Shown here: in pieces, positions 17,279 to 26,310 of the stretch | Position numbering within the stretch: the stretch's first letter is position 1 | How the letters are laid out: the number at the start of each line of letters is the position of its first letter | Assembly (NCBI RefSeq): GCF_004337445.1 | Contig: NZ_SJZB01000007.1 | Span: 1-46,210 of the forward strand | Length of the DNA: 46,210 bases | Reading direction: 5' to 3' | DNA from: Parasulfuritortus cantonensis | GTDB lineage: Bacteria; Pseudomonadota; Gammaproteobacteria; Burkholderiales; Thiobacillaceae | The notes under the pieces: generated by a model | The model's database searches: none | What the model saw: only the letters and a program-made list of their open reading frames with translations | What the model was told of the DNA's origin: nothing | Made by a program: the position numbers and the translations under genes

Positions 17279-18895
17279 ATGCAAGCAGCAGAGCAATACG
17301 CTGAGCCATACGCTGAGCACTACGCTACGCCCCGATACGGAGAACTGGGGGAGTTTTTCCAGAAAGCCAACGACCTCGGCGAGCCGTTCACCCTGCGCTG
17401 GGGAAAGATCGAATTCGACGTCTTCCTGGACGCCGGCGCGAACGTCAAGGTGCTGGTGCAGGTCGACCGTGACCAGGGCATCCGCGAATCCTATATCGTC
17501 GACACCGACCCGACCGAGGCCGGCTCGGGGTACCACAAGCGAAGTACCCGGGATTTCTTCATCCTGCCCGATTCGCCCCAGTTCGGACCGGTGCGGTGCG
17601 TCAAGTTCGCGTTTATCGTGCATCTCGACGAGCACTCGATTCCATCCCAGTTCGAATACATCTTCATGGATGGCCATCAGGTCCTCGACCCGCGCGCGCA
17701 GCAGCGCGCCATCAGCGGGGCCTGGGCGACGCCCAATCGCTATTGCAGCTATGAACTGTCGGCGGACCAGTTGCAGCGCGATGTGGACTGGTACAACGCG
17801 CACCAGCGCTCGCTGAACCTGACGCCGAAGTTCACCAAGGGGCAGCCGCAGCACCCCTATCATCCGAAACGCTATATCCACGACCACATCGACAAGGTCA
17901 TTGCCGCCAAGCGGGAAGACCCGAATCGGCTATGTACCATCAAGGCGAGCGTGGATTGCATCGACGACAGCGACTTCATCAACCATCTGATCTACGCCAG
18001 CCGGCGCAACGTCTTCGTCCAGTGCGTCGTGGACTGGCGCAAGATGACCCTGACCAGGAGCGAGAACTATGCGCGCCTGAAGCGTTCCGGGATCGAGTTG
18101 ATCGGGGTGGTCTGCACCCCGCAGCACCCTCTCATCGAGCTCGCGCCGGACATGCACACCAAGTTCATCATATTCAACGACGAGGATTGCATACTGGGGT
18201 CGTTCAACATCACCTTCGACCGATGGTGGGCGAACTGGGAATCCGGCATGACGTTTCAATCCAAGGGCGTATGCCGCCTGCTCGACAACATCTTCCAGAG
18301 CCAACGCGGCGGTTTCATCCAGCGATACGGCATCGACCCGATGAGCCCGTTCAACCTGCTGTACACCTTCGGCAGGCACTTCATCCGGGACGGCAAGAAC
18401 TATCGCCCCCATCACGCGATCATTTCCGAGATCCGCCGCGCCAGGCATTCGCTCAAGCTGTCGTTGTTCCTCATGGGGGAACTGCAGGGCGAACACCACG
18501 ACAGCGTGGTGGACGCGTTGATCGACGCCAAGGCCCGCGGCGTCGATGTCCATCTCCTACTGAACGGCCACCTGGCCAGGCAGGGGCGGATCGGGGTGGC
18601 GCGCACCATGGCGGAGGAACTGGACCGCCCCTTGCTGCCGGTGGTCGACAGGCTCCGGTCGGCCGGCGTCCGCGTGGGCCTGGTCTACGGCCTGCACGAC
18701 CATGTGGTGCCCTATTCGCCGATACATTCGAAGTACTGTGTCATCGACGGCGCCATCGTGCTGGAAGGCAGCTTCAACTGGTACAACACCTCGGTGTTCT
18801 CGCACGACCTGCTGGTCGTGATCAACAGCCGCGACATCGCGCAGGCCTACCTGCACGAATTCGAGCAGATCCAACGGCTGTTCCGGGTCTATTGA
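17279..18895 (+). CDS. Phospholipase D superfamily protein with two HKD motifs
   Basis: A 538-residue protein with no signal peptide. After an unassigned N-terminal beta-rich region (about 1-160) come two PLD repeats with complete catalytic motifs: MHTKFIIFNDEDCILGSFN (His293, Lys295, Ser308) and IHSKYCVIDGAIVLEGSFN (His483, Lys485, Ser498). Such pairs form one active site in phosphatidyltransferases, phospholipases and phosphodiesterase-type nucleases such as Nuc. The gene starts 62 bases after the EEP gene with a GGGAG ribosome-binding site, so the two are probably co-transcribed. A phosphodiesterase beside a phosphatase/nuclease-fold protein suggests a shared phosphodiester substrate; this is inference. 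Confidence 0.8.
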   Translation: MQAAEQYAEPYAEHYATPRYGELGEFFQKANDLGEPFTLRWGKIEFDVFLDAGANVKVLVQVDRDQGIRESYIVDTDPTEAGSGYHKRSTRDFFILPDSPQFGPVRCVKFAFIVHLDEHSIPSQFEYIFMDGHQVLDPRAQQRAISGAWATPNRYCSYELSADQLQRDVDWYNAHQRSLNLTPKFTKGQPQHPYHPKRYIHDHIDKVIAAKREDPNRLCTIKASVDCIDDSDFINHLIYASRRNVFVQCVVDWRKMTLTRSENYARLKRSGIELIGVVCTPQHPLIELAPDMHTKFIIFNDEDCILGSFNITFDRWWANWESGMTFQSKGVCRLLDNIFQSQRGGFIQRYGIDPMSPFNLLYTFGRHFIRDGKNYRPHHAIISEIRRARHSLKLSLFLMGELQGEHHDSVVDALIDAKARGVDVHLLLNGHLARQGRIGVARTMAEELDRPLLPVVDRLRSAGVRVGLVYGLHDHVVPYSPIHSKYCVIDGAIVLEGSFNWYNTSVFSHDLLVVINSRDIAQAYLHEFEQIQRLFRVY

Positions 18896-18929
18896 GTCCG
18901 GCCACCCGGCCAGTCCCCCGGGGCGCCCG

Positions 18930-18971
18930 ATTGGTGCATCACAGGGACATCCGGCCATGAATTGGTGCATC
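18930..18971. repeat. Direct repeat of 11 bases after the glucan cluster
   Basis: ATTGGTGCATC occurs at 18930-18940 and 18961-18971, 31 bases apart, in the 240-base spacer after the phospholipase D gene. No mobile gene is next to it. It may be an old attachment or slippage duplication; otherwise the spacer shows nothing. Confidence 0.4.
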
Positions 18972-19136
18972 CGCGCCCATCGGCACCCGCACCACCCCCT
19001 CGACGACGGCCGCCCCATGGTCAACGCACGGACCGGTTCCCCGCCCCTTTGACGACCACGGCCGAGCATCCCGGCATTTTCGGCAACGGGCCCTCCGCAG
19101 GCATTCGCCGGATGGCGACGCCGCCGATCACATAAG

Positions 19137-19505
19137 CTACCCCTCCCCTTTCTTGGCCTCCATCCTGGCTTTGAGGTCGGCAAAAGGATTGAAGGTCGCC
19201 GCCGCTGGCGCCGCTGCGCGATCGCCGCGTCCCTCCATGTCCTTCAGCTTGGCATGCTCATGCTCGTGGCAATAGGTGCACAGCAACTCCCAGTTGCTTC
19301 CGTCCGCGGGATTGTCATGGTGGTTGCCGTTCTTGTGATGGACCTCCAGTTGCCGGAGGTTGCTCCGGTCGAAGGTCCGCGCACAGCGGCCGCATACCCA
19401 TGGGAACAGCTTCAGGGCTTGCTCCCTGTATCCCCGCTCACGCTGCTCGGCGTTACGCCGCGCTTCGAGAACGATCTTGTCCAGTCGGTCGTTGGAATTG
19501 GACAT
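19137..19505 (-). CDS. yajD: YajD-like HNH nuclease-fold protein
   Basis: A 122-residue zinc-binding HNH protein. Two zinc pairs, CGRC and CTYC, surround the HNH core, which reads LEVHHKNGNHHDNPADGSNW. GYREQALKLFPWVCGRC and the end FNPFADLKARMEAKKG match the plan of E. coli YajD, a conserved protein of unknown role. The start MSNSNDRLDK is longer than in YajD. It is convergent with the phospholipase D gene and divergent from the SDR gene. Confidence 0.85.
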   Translation of the reverse strand: MSNSNDRLDKIVLEARRNAEQRERGYREQALKLFPWVCGRCARTFDRSNLRQLEVHHKNGNHHDNPADGSNWELLCTYCHEHEHAKLKDMEGRGDRAAAPAAATFNPFADLKARMEAKKGEG

Positions 19506-19664
19506 CGCAGCCCCGGGTCATTGGAAACTCAGCAGAACATAGACCTTTGTCGGACGCTTTCATACCGGCACCGTCAGCGCGAGCGTCGGGCGGGAACGCC
19601 GGCAACGCCCGCCCGGCGGGCAAATGCCTTATCCTGCAACCGGCAAGACTCGTCGGAGGCGGCA

Positions 19665-20348
19665 ATGCTCATACTGATCACCGGTGTCTCGCGCGGGCTC
19701 GGCCGGGCCCTGGCGACGGGGTTCATGGACCGCGGCCACACCGTCTACGGCTGCGGGCGCGACCCGGCGGCCATGGCGACGCTGGCGGCCGAATACCCGC
19801 GGCCGCACCGCTTCGACATCGTCGACGTCAGCCGCGACGACCAGGTCGCGGCCTGGGCACAAAGCTGCCTGGCCGAGGGGGAAGCACCCGACCTGCTCAT
19901 CAACAACGCCGCCCTGATCAACCGCAACGCCAGCCTCTGGCGCATCGCCGCCGCCGACTTCGACGCCGTCATCGACGTCAACGTCAAGGGCGTCGCCAAC
20001 GTCATCCGCCATTTCCTGCCCGCCATGGTCGCTCGCGGCCACGGCGTGGTGGTCAACTTCAGTTCGGGTTGGGGCCGGGAAACGGACCCGGAAGTGGCCC
20101 CCTATTGCGCCAGCAAATGGGCCGTCGAGGGCCTGACCAAGGCCCTGGCGCAGGAACTTCCCCGGGGCATGGCCGCCGTCCCGGTGTCACCGGGCATCAT
20201 CGACACCGACATGCTGCGCAGTTGTTTCGGCACCCAGGCCGCCGCTTATCCGGACGCGACGGAATGGGCCCGCGCGGCCGTACCCTGGCTGCTCGGACTC
20301 GGCCGCCACGACAACGGCCGTTCGCTGACCGTGGGCGACCTGCATTGA
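19665..20348 (+). CDS. Short-chain dehydrogenase/reductase
   Basis: A 227-residue Rossmann-fold oxidoreductase. The cofactor motif is TGVSRGLG (7-14), the structural NNAA motif is at 80-83, and the catalytic residues are Ser133/134 with Tyr147 and Lys151 (YCASK). PVSPGIIDTDM after the core is usual for the classical group. The substrate cannot be told. The ATG at 19665 follows GGAGGC closely; the longer frame upstream is antisense to the HNH gene. It converges with the glutaredoxin-like gene. Confidence 0.85.
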   Translation: MLILITGVSRGLGRALATGFMDRGHTVYGCGRDPAAMATLAAEYPRPHRFDIVDVSRDDQVAAWAQSCLAEGEAPDLLINNAALINRNASLWRIAAADFDAVIDVNVKGVANVIRHFLPAMVARGHGVVVNFSSGWGRETDPEVAPYCASKWAVEGLTKALAQELPRGMAAVPVSPGIIDTDMLRSCFGTQAAAYPDATEWARAAVPWLLGLGRHDNGRSLTVGDLH

Positions 20349-20367
20349 CCCGCGCGGGGCCCCGGAA

Positions 20368-20601
20368 TCAGGCCAGCGCGGCGCGAACGGCGTCCGGATC
20401 CAGGAAATAGCGGCAGAGCTCGCGTCCGGCCAGTTCCAGCACCGGCAACAGCTGCCCGTAGCGTTCGGCCACTTCGCCGTCCCAGCCGACCTCGACCTCG
20501 CGCAGGGTGAATTCGAGCGTCGGCGCCAGGGCGACCAGGCCGGCCTTCATCTCGTCGCAGAGATGGCAGCCGGCCCGCGTATACAGCACCAGCTCAGTCA
20601 A
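20368..20601 (-). CDS. Glutaredoxin-like protein (DUF836 type)
   Basis: A 77-residue thioredoxin-fold protein with CHLC at residues 12-15 (TRAGCHLCDEM) and the cis-proline segment QLLPVLEL. Small proteins of this type often close the rpoE-mucD operon in betaproteobacteria. Its start overlaps the end of mucD by eight bases, so it is translationally coupled. Its redox partner is unknown. Confidence 0.85.
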   Translation of the reverse strand: MTELVLYTRAGCHLCDEMKAGLVALAPTLEFTLREVEVGWDGEVAERYGQLLPVLELAGRELCRYFLDPDAVRAALA

Positions 20602-21961
20602 GACGCAGCGGGATGTACAGGGAACCGTCGCCGCGCTTGATCAGCAGGGCGATGCTCTTGCGGCCCTTGACGTTGACCGCGCGGGACAGTTCCGCGGCGC
20701 TGTTGACCGGCTGGTTCCCGGCCGCGACGATGACGTCGCCGGGACGGATGCCGGCGCGTGCCGCCGCCCCCACCGACTCCTCGACCAGGACGCCGGAATC
20801 CACGTTGAGCTGGGTCTTCTGCTCGGGCCGGAGGCTGCTCACCGCCAGGCCGGCCGGGTCCGGCTTGCCGTCCTCGGACACCGCCACGGCACCGGCATCG
20901 GCCTCGCCCACCTTGACCGTGACGTCGCGGGTGGCGCCCTTGCGCCAGACGGACATGACCACCTGGCTGCCCGGCTTGGTGGCCGCCACCATGCGGGGCA
21001 GGTCGATGGAGTTGTCGACCGGCTTGCCGTCGTAGCCGAGGATGATGTCGGAAGGCTTGATGCCGGCCTTCTCGGCCGGACTGTCGGCCTCGACCTCCGA
21101 GACCAGCGCACCGCGCGGCTTGCCGAGGCCGAAGGAGTCGGCCAGGTCGGCGGTGACCTCCTGGATCATCACGCCGAGGCGCCCGCGGCTGACCTTGCCG
21201 CCGGCCTTGATCTGCTCGGCCACCTCCATGGCGACGTCGATGGGGATGGCGAAGGACAGGCCCATGTAGCCACCCGACCGGGAGATGATCTGCGAGTTCA
21301 TGCCCACCACCTCGCCGCGCATGTTGAACAGCGGGCCGCCCGAGTTGCCCGGGTTCACGGCCACGTCGGTCTGGATGAACGGGGTGTAGCTGCCGTGCGG
21401 CAGGGCCCGCCCCTTGGCCGAGACGATGCCGGCGGTGACCGAGTTCTCGAAGCCGAACGGCGCGCCGATCGCCAGCACCCATTCGCCGACCTTGAGCTTG
21501 TCGGGGTCGCCGATGGCCACCTTGGGCAGATGGTCGGCCTTGATCTTGAGCAGGGCGACGTCGGACTTCTCGTCGCTGCCGATCACCTTGGCACGGAACT
21601 CGCGCCGGTCGGGCAGCTTCACGGTCACCTCGTCGGCCCCGTCGACGACGTGGGTGTTGGTCAGGATGTAGCCATCCGAGGAGACGATGAAGCCGGAGCC
21701 CTGGCCGTGCCGCGGCCGGCCAAAGCCGTTCTCGGGCGCGCCCATGTCGGGCATGCCGAAACGCTTGAACAATTCGGCCATCTCGTCCGGCATCCGGTTG
21801 CCGCGGGCGCCCGCCGCGGGTTTGGCGTCCTGGGTGGTGGTGATGTTGACCACGGACGGCGACTGCTTTTCGACCAGGTCGGTGAAGTCGGGCAGCGTGC
21901 CGGCTTGGGCGACGCCGGCCACGCCGAAGGCGAGGATGATCCAGGCAATACATTTCTTCAT
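20594..21961 (-). CDS. mucD: Periplasmic serine protease of the DegP/MucD family
   Basis: Envelope quality-control protease. It has a signal peptide (MKKCIAWIILAFGVAGVAQA), a trypsin-like domain with His in TNTHVVDGAD, Asp in EKSDVALLKI and nucleophile Ser in GNSGGPLF, then two PDZ domains (about 250-345 and 365-450). At 455 residues it is near the usual size. As the last large gene of the sigma-E cluster it corresponds to MucD, which degrades misfolded envelope proteins and dampens sigma-E signalling. Confidence 0.95.
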   Translation of the reverse strand: MKKCIAWIILAFGVAGVAQAGTLPDFTDLVEKQSPSVVNITTTQDAKPAAGARGNRMPDEMAELFKRFGMPDMGAPENGFGRPRHGQGSGFIVSSDGYILTNTHVVDGADEVTVKLPDRREFRAKVIGSDEKSDVALLKIKADHLPKVAIGDPDKLKVGEWVLAIGAPFGFENSVTAGIVSAKGRALPHGSYTPFIQTDVAVNPGNSGGPLFNMRGEVVGMNSQIISRSGGYMGLSFAIPIDVAMEVAEQIKAGGKVSRGRLGVMIQEVTADLADSFGLGKPRGALVSEVEADSPAEKAGIKPSDIILGYDGKPVDNSIDLPRMVAATKPGSQVVMSVWRKGATRDVTVKVGEADAGAVAVSEDGKPDPAGLAVSSLRPEQKTQLNVDSGVLVEESVGAAARAGIRPGDVIVAAGNQPVNSAAELSRAVNVKGRKSIALLIKRGDGSLYIPLRLD

Positions 21962-22010
21962 GTCTACCTCTCCGAAACCAGATTGAAGTCGAGGCCCGGG
22001 CGGGCCGGGA

Positions 22011-22433
22011 TCAAGCCACCGAGCAGCCGGCGGAACCTCGCCTGAGGATGACCGGCGCCGTTGCGGCGTGCCGGCGTTTCAGCCAGAGCGCCGCGACCGC
22101 CAGGCCGGCCACACCTCCTGCGACCGCCCAGCCCTCGCCCCAGTTCCCGCCCAGCAGCGCCCCGAGCAGCAGGAGCAGCAGCGGCACGACATAGGCGGAC
22201 AACGCGGCGCGCAACAGGGAACCTTCCTCGATGCCCACGACGACGTTGTCGCCGGGTTCGGCGTCGATCGGGTTCGACACGGCATATTCCGGTTCGTGGG
22301 GATGCAGCATGCGGGCGAAGGTGGAACTGCCGCAGCCCTTGCCGCCGCAGGCGCCGCAGGAACTGGGACTTTCGCTGCGCACCCAGGCGATGTCGCCCTC
22401 GACCCGGACCACCCGCGCGGAATTCTCGATCAT
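22011..22433 (-). CDS. rseC: Sigma-E regulator RseC/MucC
   Basis: A 140-residue inner-membrane protein with a cysteine-rich N-terminal segment (SSCGACGGKGCGSSTF), a small beta domain, and two helices (about 73-93 and 99-117). This is the pattern of RseC/MucC, which modulates sigma-E signalling and is linked to redox functions such as SoxR reduction. The stop of rseB lies four bases upstream, so the genes are co-transcribed. Confidence 0.92.
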   Translation of the reverse strand: MIENSARVVRVEGDIAWVRSESPSSCGACGGKGCGSSTFARMLHPHEPEYAVSNPIDAEPGDNVVVGIEEGSLLRAALSAYVVPLLLLLLGALLGGNWGEGWAVAGGVAGLAVAALWLKRRHAATAPVILRRGSAGCSVA

Positions 22434-22437
22434 CGGC

Positions 22438-23370
22438 TCAGCGCACCGCCAGGTTGGTGGCCACGGCCTCGACCGCGGGCCAGGGCGCGTCGCCCAGCAC
22501 GGTGACCTGGTAGGGGCCGAGCTTGCGGGTGAGCATGTTCATCATGCCGTGCGTGCTTTGGCCGCGGATGCTGATCAGGTTCTTGGGCGCCGGCTCGACG
22601 AACATCGAGATATGGCTGAGGCCGTCGCTGAACACCCAGTGCTCGACCTCGCCGTTGCGGTTGGGCAGCTTGCGCTTGATGGCAACCTCCTTGATGAAGC
22701 CGGGCGGCAGGAAGCGGACCGCGATGGCCCCGGTATCGAGGGGCCGCAGGTCGTCCGACGGGGCCACCGCGGGCGGCTCCGGCTCCGGCTTGCTCTGGCC
22801 GCCCGTGCGCACGCTGGTGAAGGCGTACTGGACCAGGGTGTGGCCGGCACCGTCGACCATCACGGCCTTGAGCGGCAAGCCGGTGAGTTGATCGGCGCAG
22901 AGTTGATAACCCCAGCGGTAGCGGTCGCGCGGCACCAGTTCCACGGTGCGGCATTCCTGGCCGGCAACCCGGTCCAGGTCGCCCAGGCGCACGGAATAGT
23001 TGTCGATCAGCTTGGCCGTCTTCTCCGGCAGCAGGTCCGGAAAGTGCCGGCTGCCCAGGCGGCGCTCCAGGCGCTGGCCCTTGGCATCCCACACCAGGGT
23101 CACCGACTCGTTGCGATAGCAGCGGATCTCGCGTTGCTTGCCGTCCAGGACCACCAGCCGGCTGGTGCTGGTCAGGCCGCTGCTATGGTTCTCGACCTGG
23201 ATGGTCTTCATGCGGTCGCCCATCTGCATGACGAAGATGCCCTCGTAGGGTAGCTTGCGCGAGGCATCGGAAATGCGCTGCAGCCAGGAGGCCCCTTCGG
23301 CGTCGGGAACTTCGGTCCCGGCCCAGGCTGGCGCGGCGAGTGCCGCGGCCAGCACGAGCGCATAGATCAT
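22438..23370 (-). CDS. rseB: Sigma-E negative regulator RseB/MucB
   Basis: Periplasmic sensor that binds the anti-sigma factor RseA and protects it from cleavage until it meets mislocalised lipids or lipopolysaccharide. The 310-residue product has a signal peptide (MIYALVLAAALAAPAWA) and the MucB fold, with WLQRISDASRKLPYEGIFV near the start. Its ATG overlaps the rseA stop codon (ATGA). The longer open frame upstream is a shadow of rseA. Confidence 0.93.
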   Translation of the reverse strand: MIYALVLAAALAAPAWAGTEVPDAEGASWLQRISDASRKLPYEGIFVMQMGDRMKTIQVENHSSGLTSTSRLVVLDGKQREIRCYRNESVTLVWDAKGQRLERRLGSRHFPDLLPEKTAKLIDNYSVRLGDLDRVAGQECRTVELVPRDRYRWGYQLCADQLTGLPLKAVMVDGAGHTLVQYAFTSVRTGGQSKPEPEPPAVAPSDDLRPLDTGAIAVRFLPPGFIKEVAIKRKLPNRNGEVEHWVFSDGLSHISMFVEPAPKNLISIRGQSTHGMMNMLTRKLGPYQVTVLGDAPWPAVEAVATNLAVR

Positions 23371-23906
23371 CGTTCGCCTCCGGCGAGGGACACCTGGGTG
23401 AAACGCATCTCGGGTTCGCCGGCGACCGCATAGGCGTAGTCCTGATGGGCGGCGAGATAAGGCTGGGCCTCGTCGTTCGAGGCCGAGGCGAGGGTAGCCG
23501 GAGTGACCGCGTTGGCCGGGGCGTTGACCGCCACCGGGGCGATCGGGCCGACACCTTCCTGCGGCGACAGGCTCAGCACGCCCCAGGCGATGGCGGCGAC
23601 CGCGGCGGCGGCGGCCGCGAGATAGTATGGCCGCGGGGTATCGTGCTTGGCCGCCATGGGCGCCAGGACGGTCGGCTCGTCGGCCAGGGCGGCGCCGATG
23701 CGTGCGGTCAGGTCCGGACGCCGCCCGCCGCAACCGCGCAGGGCGTCGCCGATCAGGCTGTAGTCGGCCCAACGCCGGGCGGCATCGGGGTCGAGATGGG
23801 CAAGATGGCGCTTGGCGGTTTCCGTTTCGAGTTCACCGTCGAACAAAGCCGACAACCAACTCTCCTCGTCGGCATCGGGTTTTCGCATCGCGTTCAGTTC
23901 AGTCAT
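23367..23906 (-). CDS. rseA: Anti-sigma-E factor RseA/MucA
   Basis: A 179-residue single-span membrane protein that holds sigma-E inactive. The cytoplasmic N-terminal domain includes DEESWLSALFDGELETE and WADYSLIGDALRG, typical of RseA. A helix around residues 94-114 crosses the membrane and a periplasmic tail would bind RseB. The start MTELNAMRKP lies two bases after the rpoE stop codon; the longer open frame runs into rpoE. Confidence 0.92.
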   Translation of the reverse strand: MTELNAMRKPDADEESWLSALFDGELETETAKRHLAHLDPDAARRWADYSLIGDALRGCGGRRPDLTARIGAALADEPTVLAPMAAKHDTPRPYYLAAAAAAVAAIAWGVLSLSPQEGVGPIAPVAVNAPANAVTPATLASASNDEAQPYLAAHQDYAYAVAGEPEMRFTQVSLAGGER

Positions 23907-23908
23907 CT

Positions 23909-24508
23909 TCACCACCTTTTGTCTTCGGACGTACCGAGTATCGGCCGCAGCTTGGCGGCGATAGCCTCGCGCGCCCGGAAAATCCGGGATCGCACGGTGC
24001 CGATGGGGCAACCCATCATCTCGGCGATCTCCTCGTAACTCAAGCCCTCCATCTCCCGCAGGGTGATGGCAGTGCGCAACTCCTCGGGCAGGGCCTCGAC
24101 GACCTGGTTGACCGCCATGGCCACCTGCTTGGACAGCAACTCCGACTCCGGCGTACTGATGTCCTGCGCGACCAGGCGCTCGTCGGGCTCGTCGTCGTCG
24201 TCCAGTGCCTGCTCGCTGATGGTCGGCATGGACTTCTTGCGCGTCGCCAGATAGTTCTTGGCCGTGTTTACGCCGATCCGGTACAGCCAGGTGTAGAAGG
24301 CCGAGTCGCCGCGGAAATTGGGCAAGGCCCGGTACGCCTTGATGAAGGTTTCCTGGGCGATATCGTCGACTTCGTCCGGGTCGCGCACCATGCGCGACAA
24401 CAGCCTGAGCAAGCGCCGGTGATACTTCTCGACCAACAGCTCGAACGCCCGCTTGTCGCCCAAGCGCGCTCGTTCCACCAGCTGCCGGTCAATATCCTGT
24501 TCGCTCAT
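23909..24508 (-). CDS. rpoE: Envelope-stress sigma factor RpoE (sigma-E/AlgU)
   Basis: ECF sigma factor that directs transcription of envelope-stress genes. The 199-residue product has region 2 (ERARLGDKRAFELLVEKYHRR, then DDIAQETFIKAYRALPNFRG) and region 4 (LREMEGLSYEEIAEMMGCP, GTVRSRIFRAREAI). It heads the operon and is divergent from nadB, the common arrangement in beta- and gammaproteobacteria. A sigma-E-type promoter lies upstream. Confidence 0.96.
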   Translation of the reverse strand: MSEQDIDRQLVERARLGDKRAFELLVEKYHRRLLRLLSRMVRDPDEVDDIAQETFIKAYRALPNFRGDSAFYTWLYRIGVNTAKNYLATRKKSMPTISEQALDDDDEPDERLVAQDISTPESELLSKQVAMAVNQVVEALPEELRTAITLREMEGLSYEEIAEMMGCPIGTVRSRIFRAREAIAAKLRPILGTSEDKRW

Positions 24509-24599
24509 GATCGATTCATACGGAGCATGGAAGCCCCTGGCCCACCCTTTCCATCAAAACCGGGCTAGTATAACCGTCACTGAAGCGCCAGTACTGCGC

Positions 24600-24629
24600 T
24601 ACTGACATCGGCCACGCCACGTAAGTTCC
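24600..24629 (-). promoter_or_regulatory. Candidate sigma-E autoregulatory promoter of rpoE
   Basis: On the minus strand GGAACTT (24623-24629) matches the sigma-E -35 element exactly, and GTCAGTA (24600-24606) is a fair -10 after a 16-base spacer. Transcription would start about 85 bases before rpoE. A TATACT in the leader (about 24566-24572) could be a second, housekeeping -10. Confidence 0.6.
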
Positions 24630-24639
24630 CCCTCGCACC

Positions 24640-26205
24640 ATGCAAGATTACGACGTCCTCATCATCGGTTCCGGCCTCGCCGCCTGCACGCTCGCCCTCT
24701 CCCTGCCCGAGCACCTGCGCATCCTGATGATCACCAAGAAGACCTTCGGCGACAGTTCCAGCGCCATGGCCCAGGGCGGCATCGCGGCCGCCTTCTCCAA
24801 CGAGGACAGCTTCGCCGACCACATCCGCGACACCCTGGTCGCCGGGGCCGGGTTGTGCGACGAGGCCGCCGTGCGCTACGTCGTCGAACACGGCCCGGAC
24901 GCCATCAAGTGGCTGATCTGGCAGGGCGTGCCGTTCGACCGCGAGAACAACGGCTACCACCTGACCCGCGAGGGCGGCCACAGCCAGCGCCGCATCTTCC
25001 ACGTCGCCGACGCCACCGGTGCGGGTGTCCAGGAAACCCTGATGGCCAGGCTGCGCGCCGCGCCCAACGTCGAGTTCAAGGAACGCCACATCGCCATCGA
25101 CCTGATCACCGGACGCAAGCTCGGTCTCGACGACAAGCGCGTCTACGGCGCCTACGTCCTGGACGCCGACGCCGACCAGGTCGAAACCATCGCCGCCGGC
25201 CATACGGTGCTCGCCACCGGCGGCGCCGGCAAGGTATTCCTCTACACCTCCAACCCCGACACCGCCACCGGCGACGGCGTCGCCATGGCCTGGCGGGCCG
25301 GCTGCCGGGTCGCCAACCTGGAATTCGTGCAATTCCATCCGACCTGCCTGTACCACCCGCAGGCCAAGTCCTTCCTGATCACCGAGGCCATGCGCGGCGA
25401 GGGCGCCGTGCTGCGCCTGCCCGACGGCACCCGCTTCATGCCCGAGCACGACGAGCGGGCCGAACTGGCGCCGCGCGACATCGTCGCCCGCGCCATCGAC
25501 TTCGAGATGAAGAAGCGCGGCCTCGACTGCGTCTACCTGGACATCACGCACCAGCCGGCCAAGTTCATCGTCGGCCACTTCCCCAACATCTATGCCCGCT
25601 GCAAGGAACTCGGCATCGACATCACGCGCGAATGGATACCGGTCGCGCCGGCCGCCCATTACACCTGCGGCGGGGTCCTGGTGGACGAGAACAGCCGCAC
25701 CGACCTGGAGAACCTCTACGCCATCGGCGAGACCACCTGCACCGGCCTGCACGGGGCCAACCGGCTGGCCAGCAACTCCCTGCTCGAGTGCCTGGTCTAC
25801 GGCCGCGCCGCGGCGGCGGACATCGTCCGCGGCACCCCCGCCGAGGCACCCGTGTTGCCCGACTGGGACGAGAGCCGGGTTACCGACGCGGACGAGCAGA
25901 TCGTCATTACCCACAACTGGCACGAGCTGCGCAGCTTCATGTGGGACTACGTCGGCATCGTGCGCACCAACAAGCGCCTGGAGCGGGCGGTGCACCGCAT
26001 CCGCCTGCTGCGCCAGGAGATCCACGAGTACTACAGCAACTTCCGGGTCAGCAACGACCTGATCGAGTTGCGCAACCTGGTCGAGACGGCCGGCCTCATG
26101 GTGCGTTGCGCCCAGGCCCGGCACGAGAGCCGGGGCCTGCACGCGTCGAGGGATTATCCGGAGCTGTTACCGGAGGCCAGGAATACGGTGCTGGAACCGG
26201 AGTAG
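24640..26205 (+). CDS. nadB: L-aspartate oxidase NadB
   Basis: FAD enzyme that oxidises L-aspartate to iminoaspartate, the first step of NAD synthesis. The 521-residue protein has the FAD-binding [15 protein letters not shown] start, [12 protein letters not shown], the HPTCLYHP active-site segment, and the C-terminal [22 protein letters not shown] motif that binds FAD and dicarboxylate. The C-terminal helical part is complete. It is divergent from rpoE; their promoters share about 130 bases. Confidence 0.96.
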   Translation: MQDYDVLIIGSGLAACTLALSLPEHLRILMITKKTFGDSSSAMAQGGIAAAFSNEDSFADHIRDTLVAGAGLCDEAAVRYVVEHGPDAIKWLIWQGVPFDRENNGYHLTREGGHSQRRIFHVADATGAGVQETLMARLRAAPNVEFKERHIAIDLITGRKLGLDDKRVYGAYVLDADADQVETIAAGHTVLATGGAGKVFLYTSNPDTATGDGVAMAWRAGCRVANLEFVQFHPTCLYHPQAKSFLITEAMRGEGAVLRLPDGTRFMPEHDERAELAPRDIVARAIDFEMKKRGLDCVYLDITHQPAKFIVGHFPNIYARCKELGIDITREWIPVAPAAHYTCGGVLVDENSRTDLENLYAIGETTCTGLHGANRLASNSLLECLVYGRAAAADIVRGTPAEAPVLPDWDESRVTDADEQIVITHNWHELRSFMWDYVGIVRTNKRLERAVHRIRLLRQEIHEYYSNFRVSNDLIELRNLVETAGLMVRCAQARHESRGLHASRDYPELLPEARNTVLEPE

Positions 26206-26310
26206 GCAGTTTTCTCCCCTCGCCCTTTGGGAGAGGGACGTGGGCGAGAGGGCGTAACGGTTAATTTGCCTTACCGCCAAAGCCAGGACATCACTTCGCA
26301 AACGGCTCAG

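Noticed and set aside
13545..18895. Reading the glucan cluster as an anti-phage system
   Set aside because: PLD and EEP nuclease folds occur in defence, but there is no sensor, helicase, NTPase or methylase here, and the starch-binding-like modules point to glucan; not claimed.
23371..23772. Long N-terminal extension of rseB
   Set aside because: It reads through rseA out of frame; a signal peptide begins exactly at 23370.
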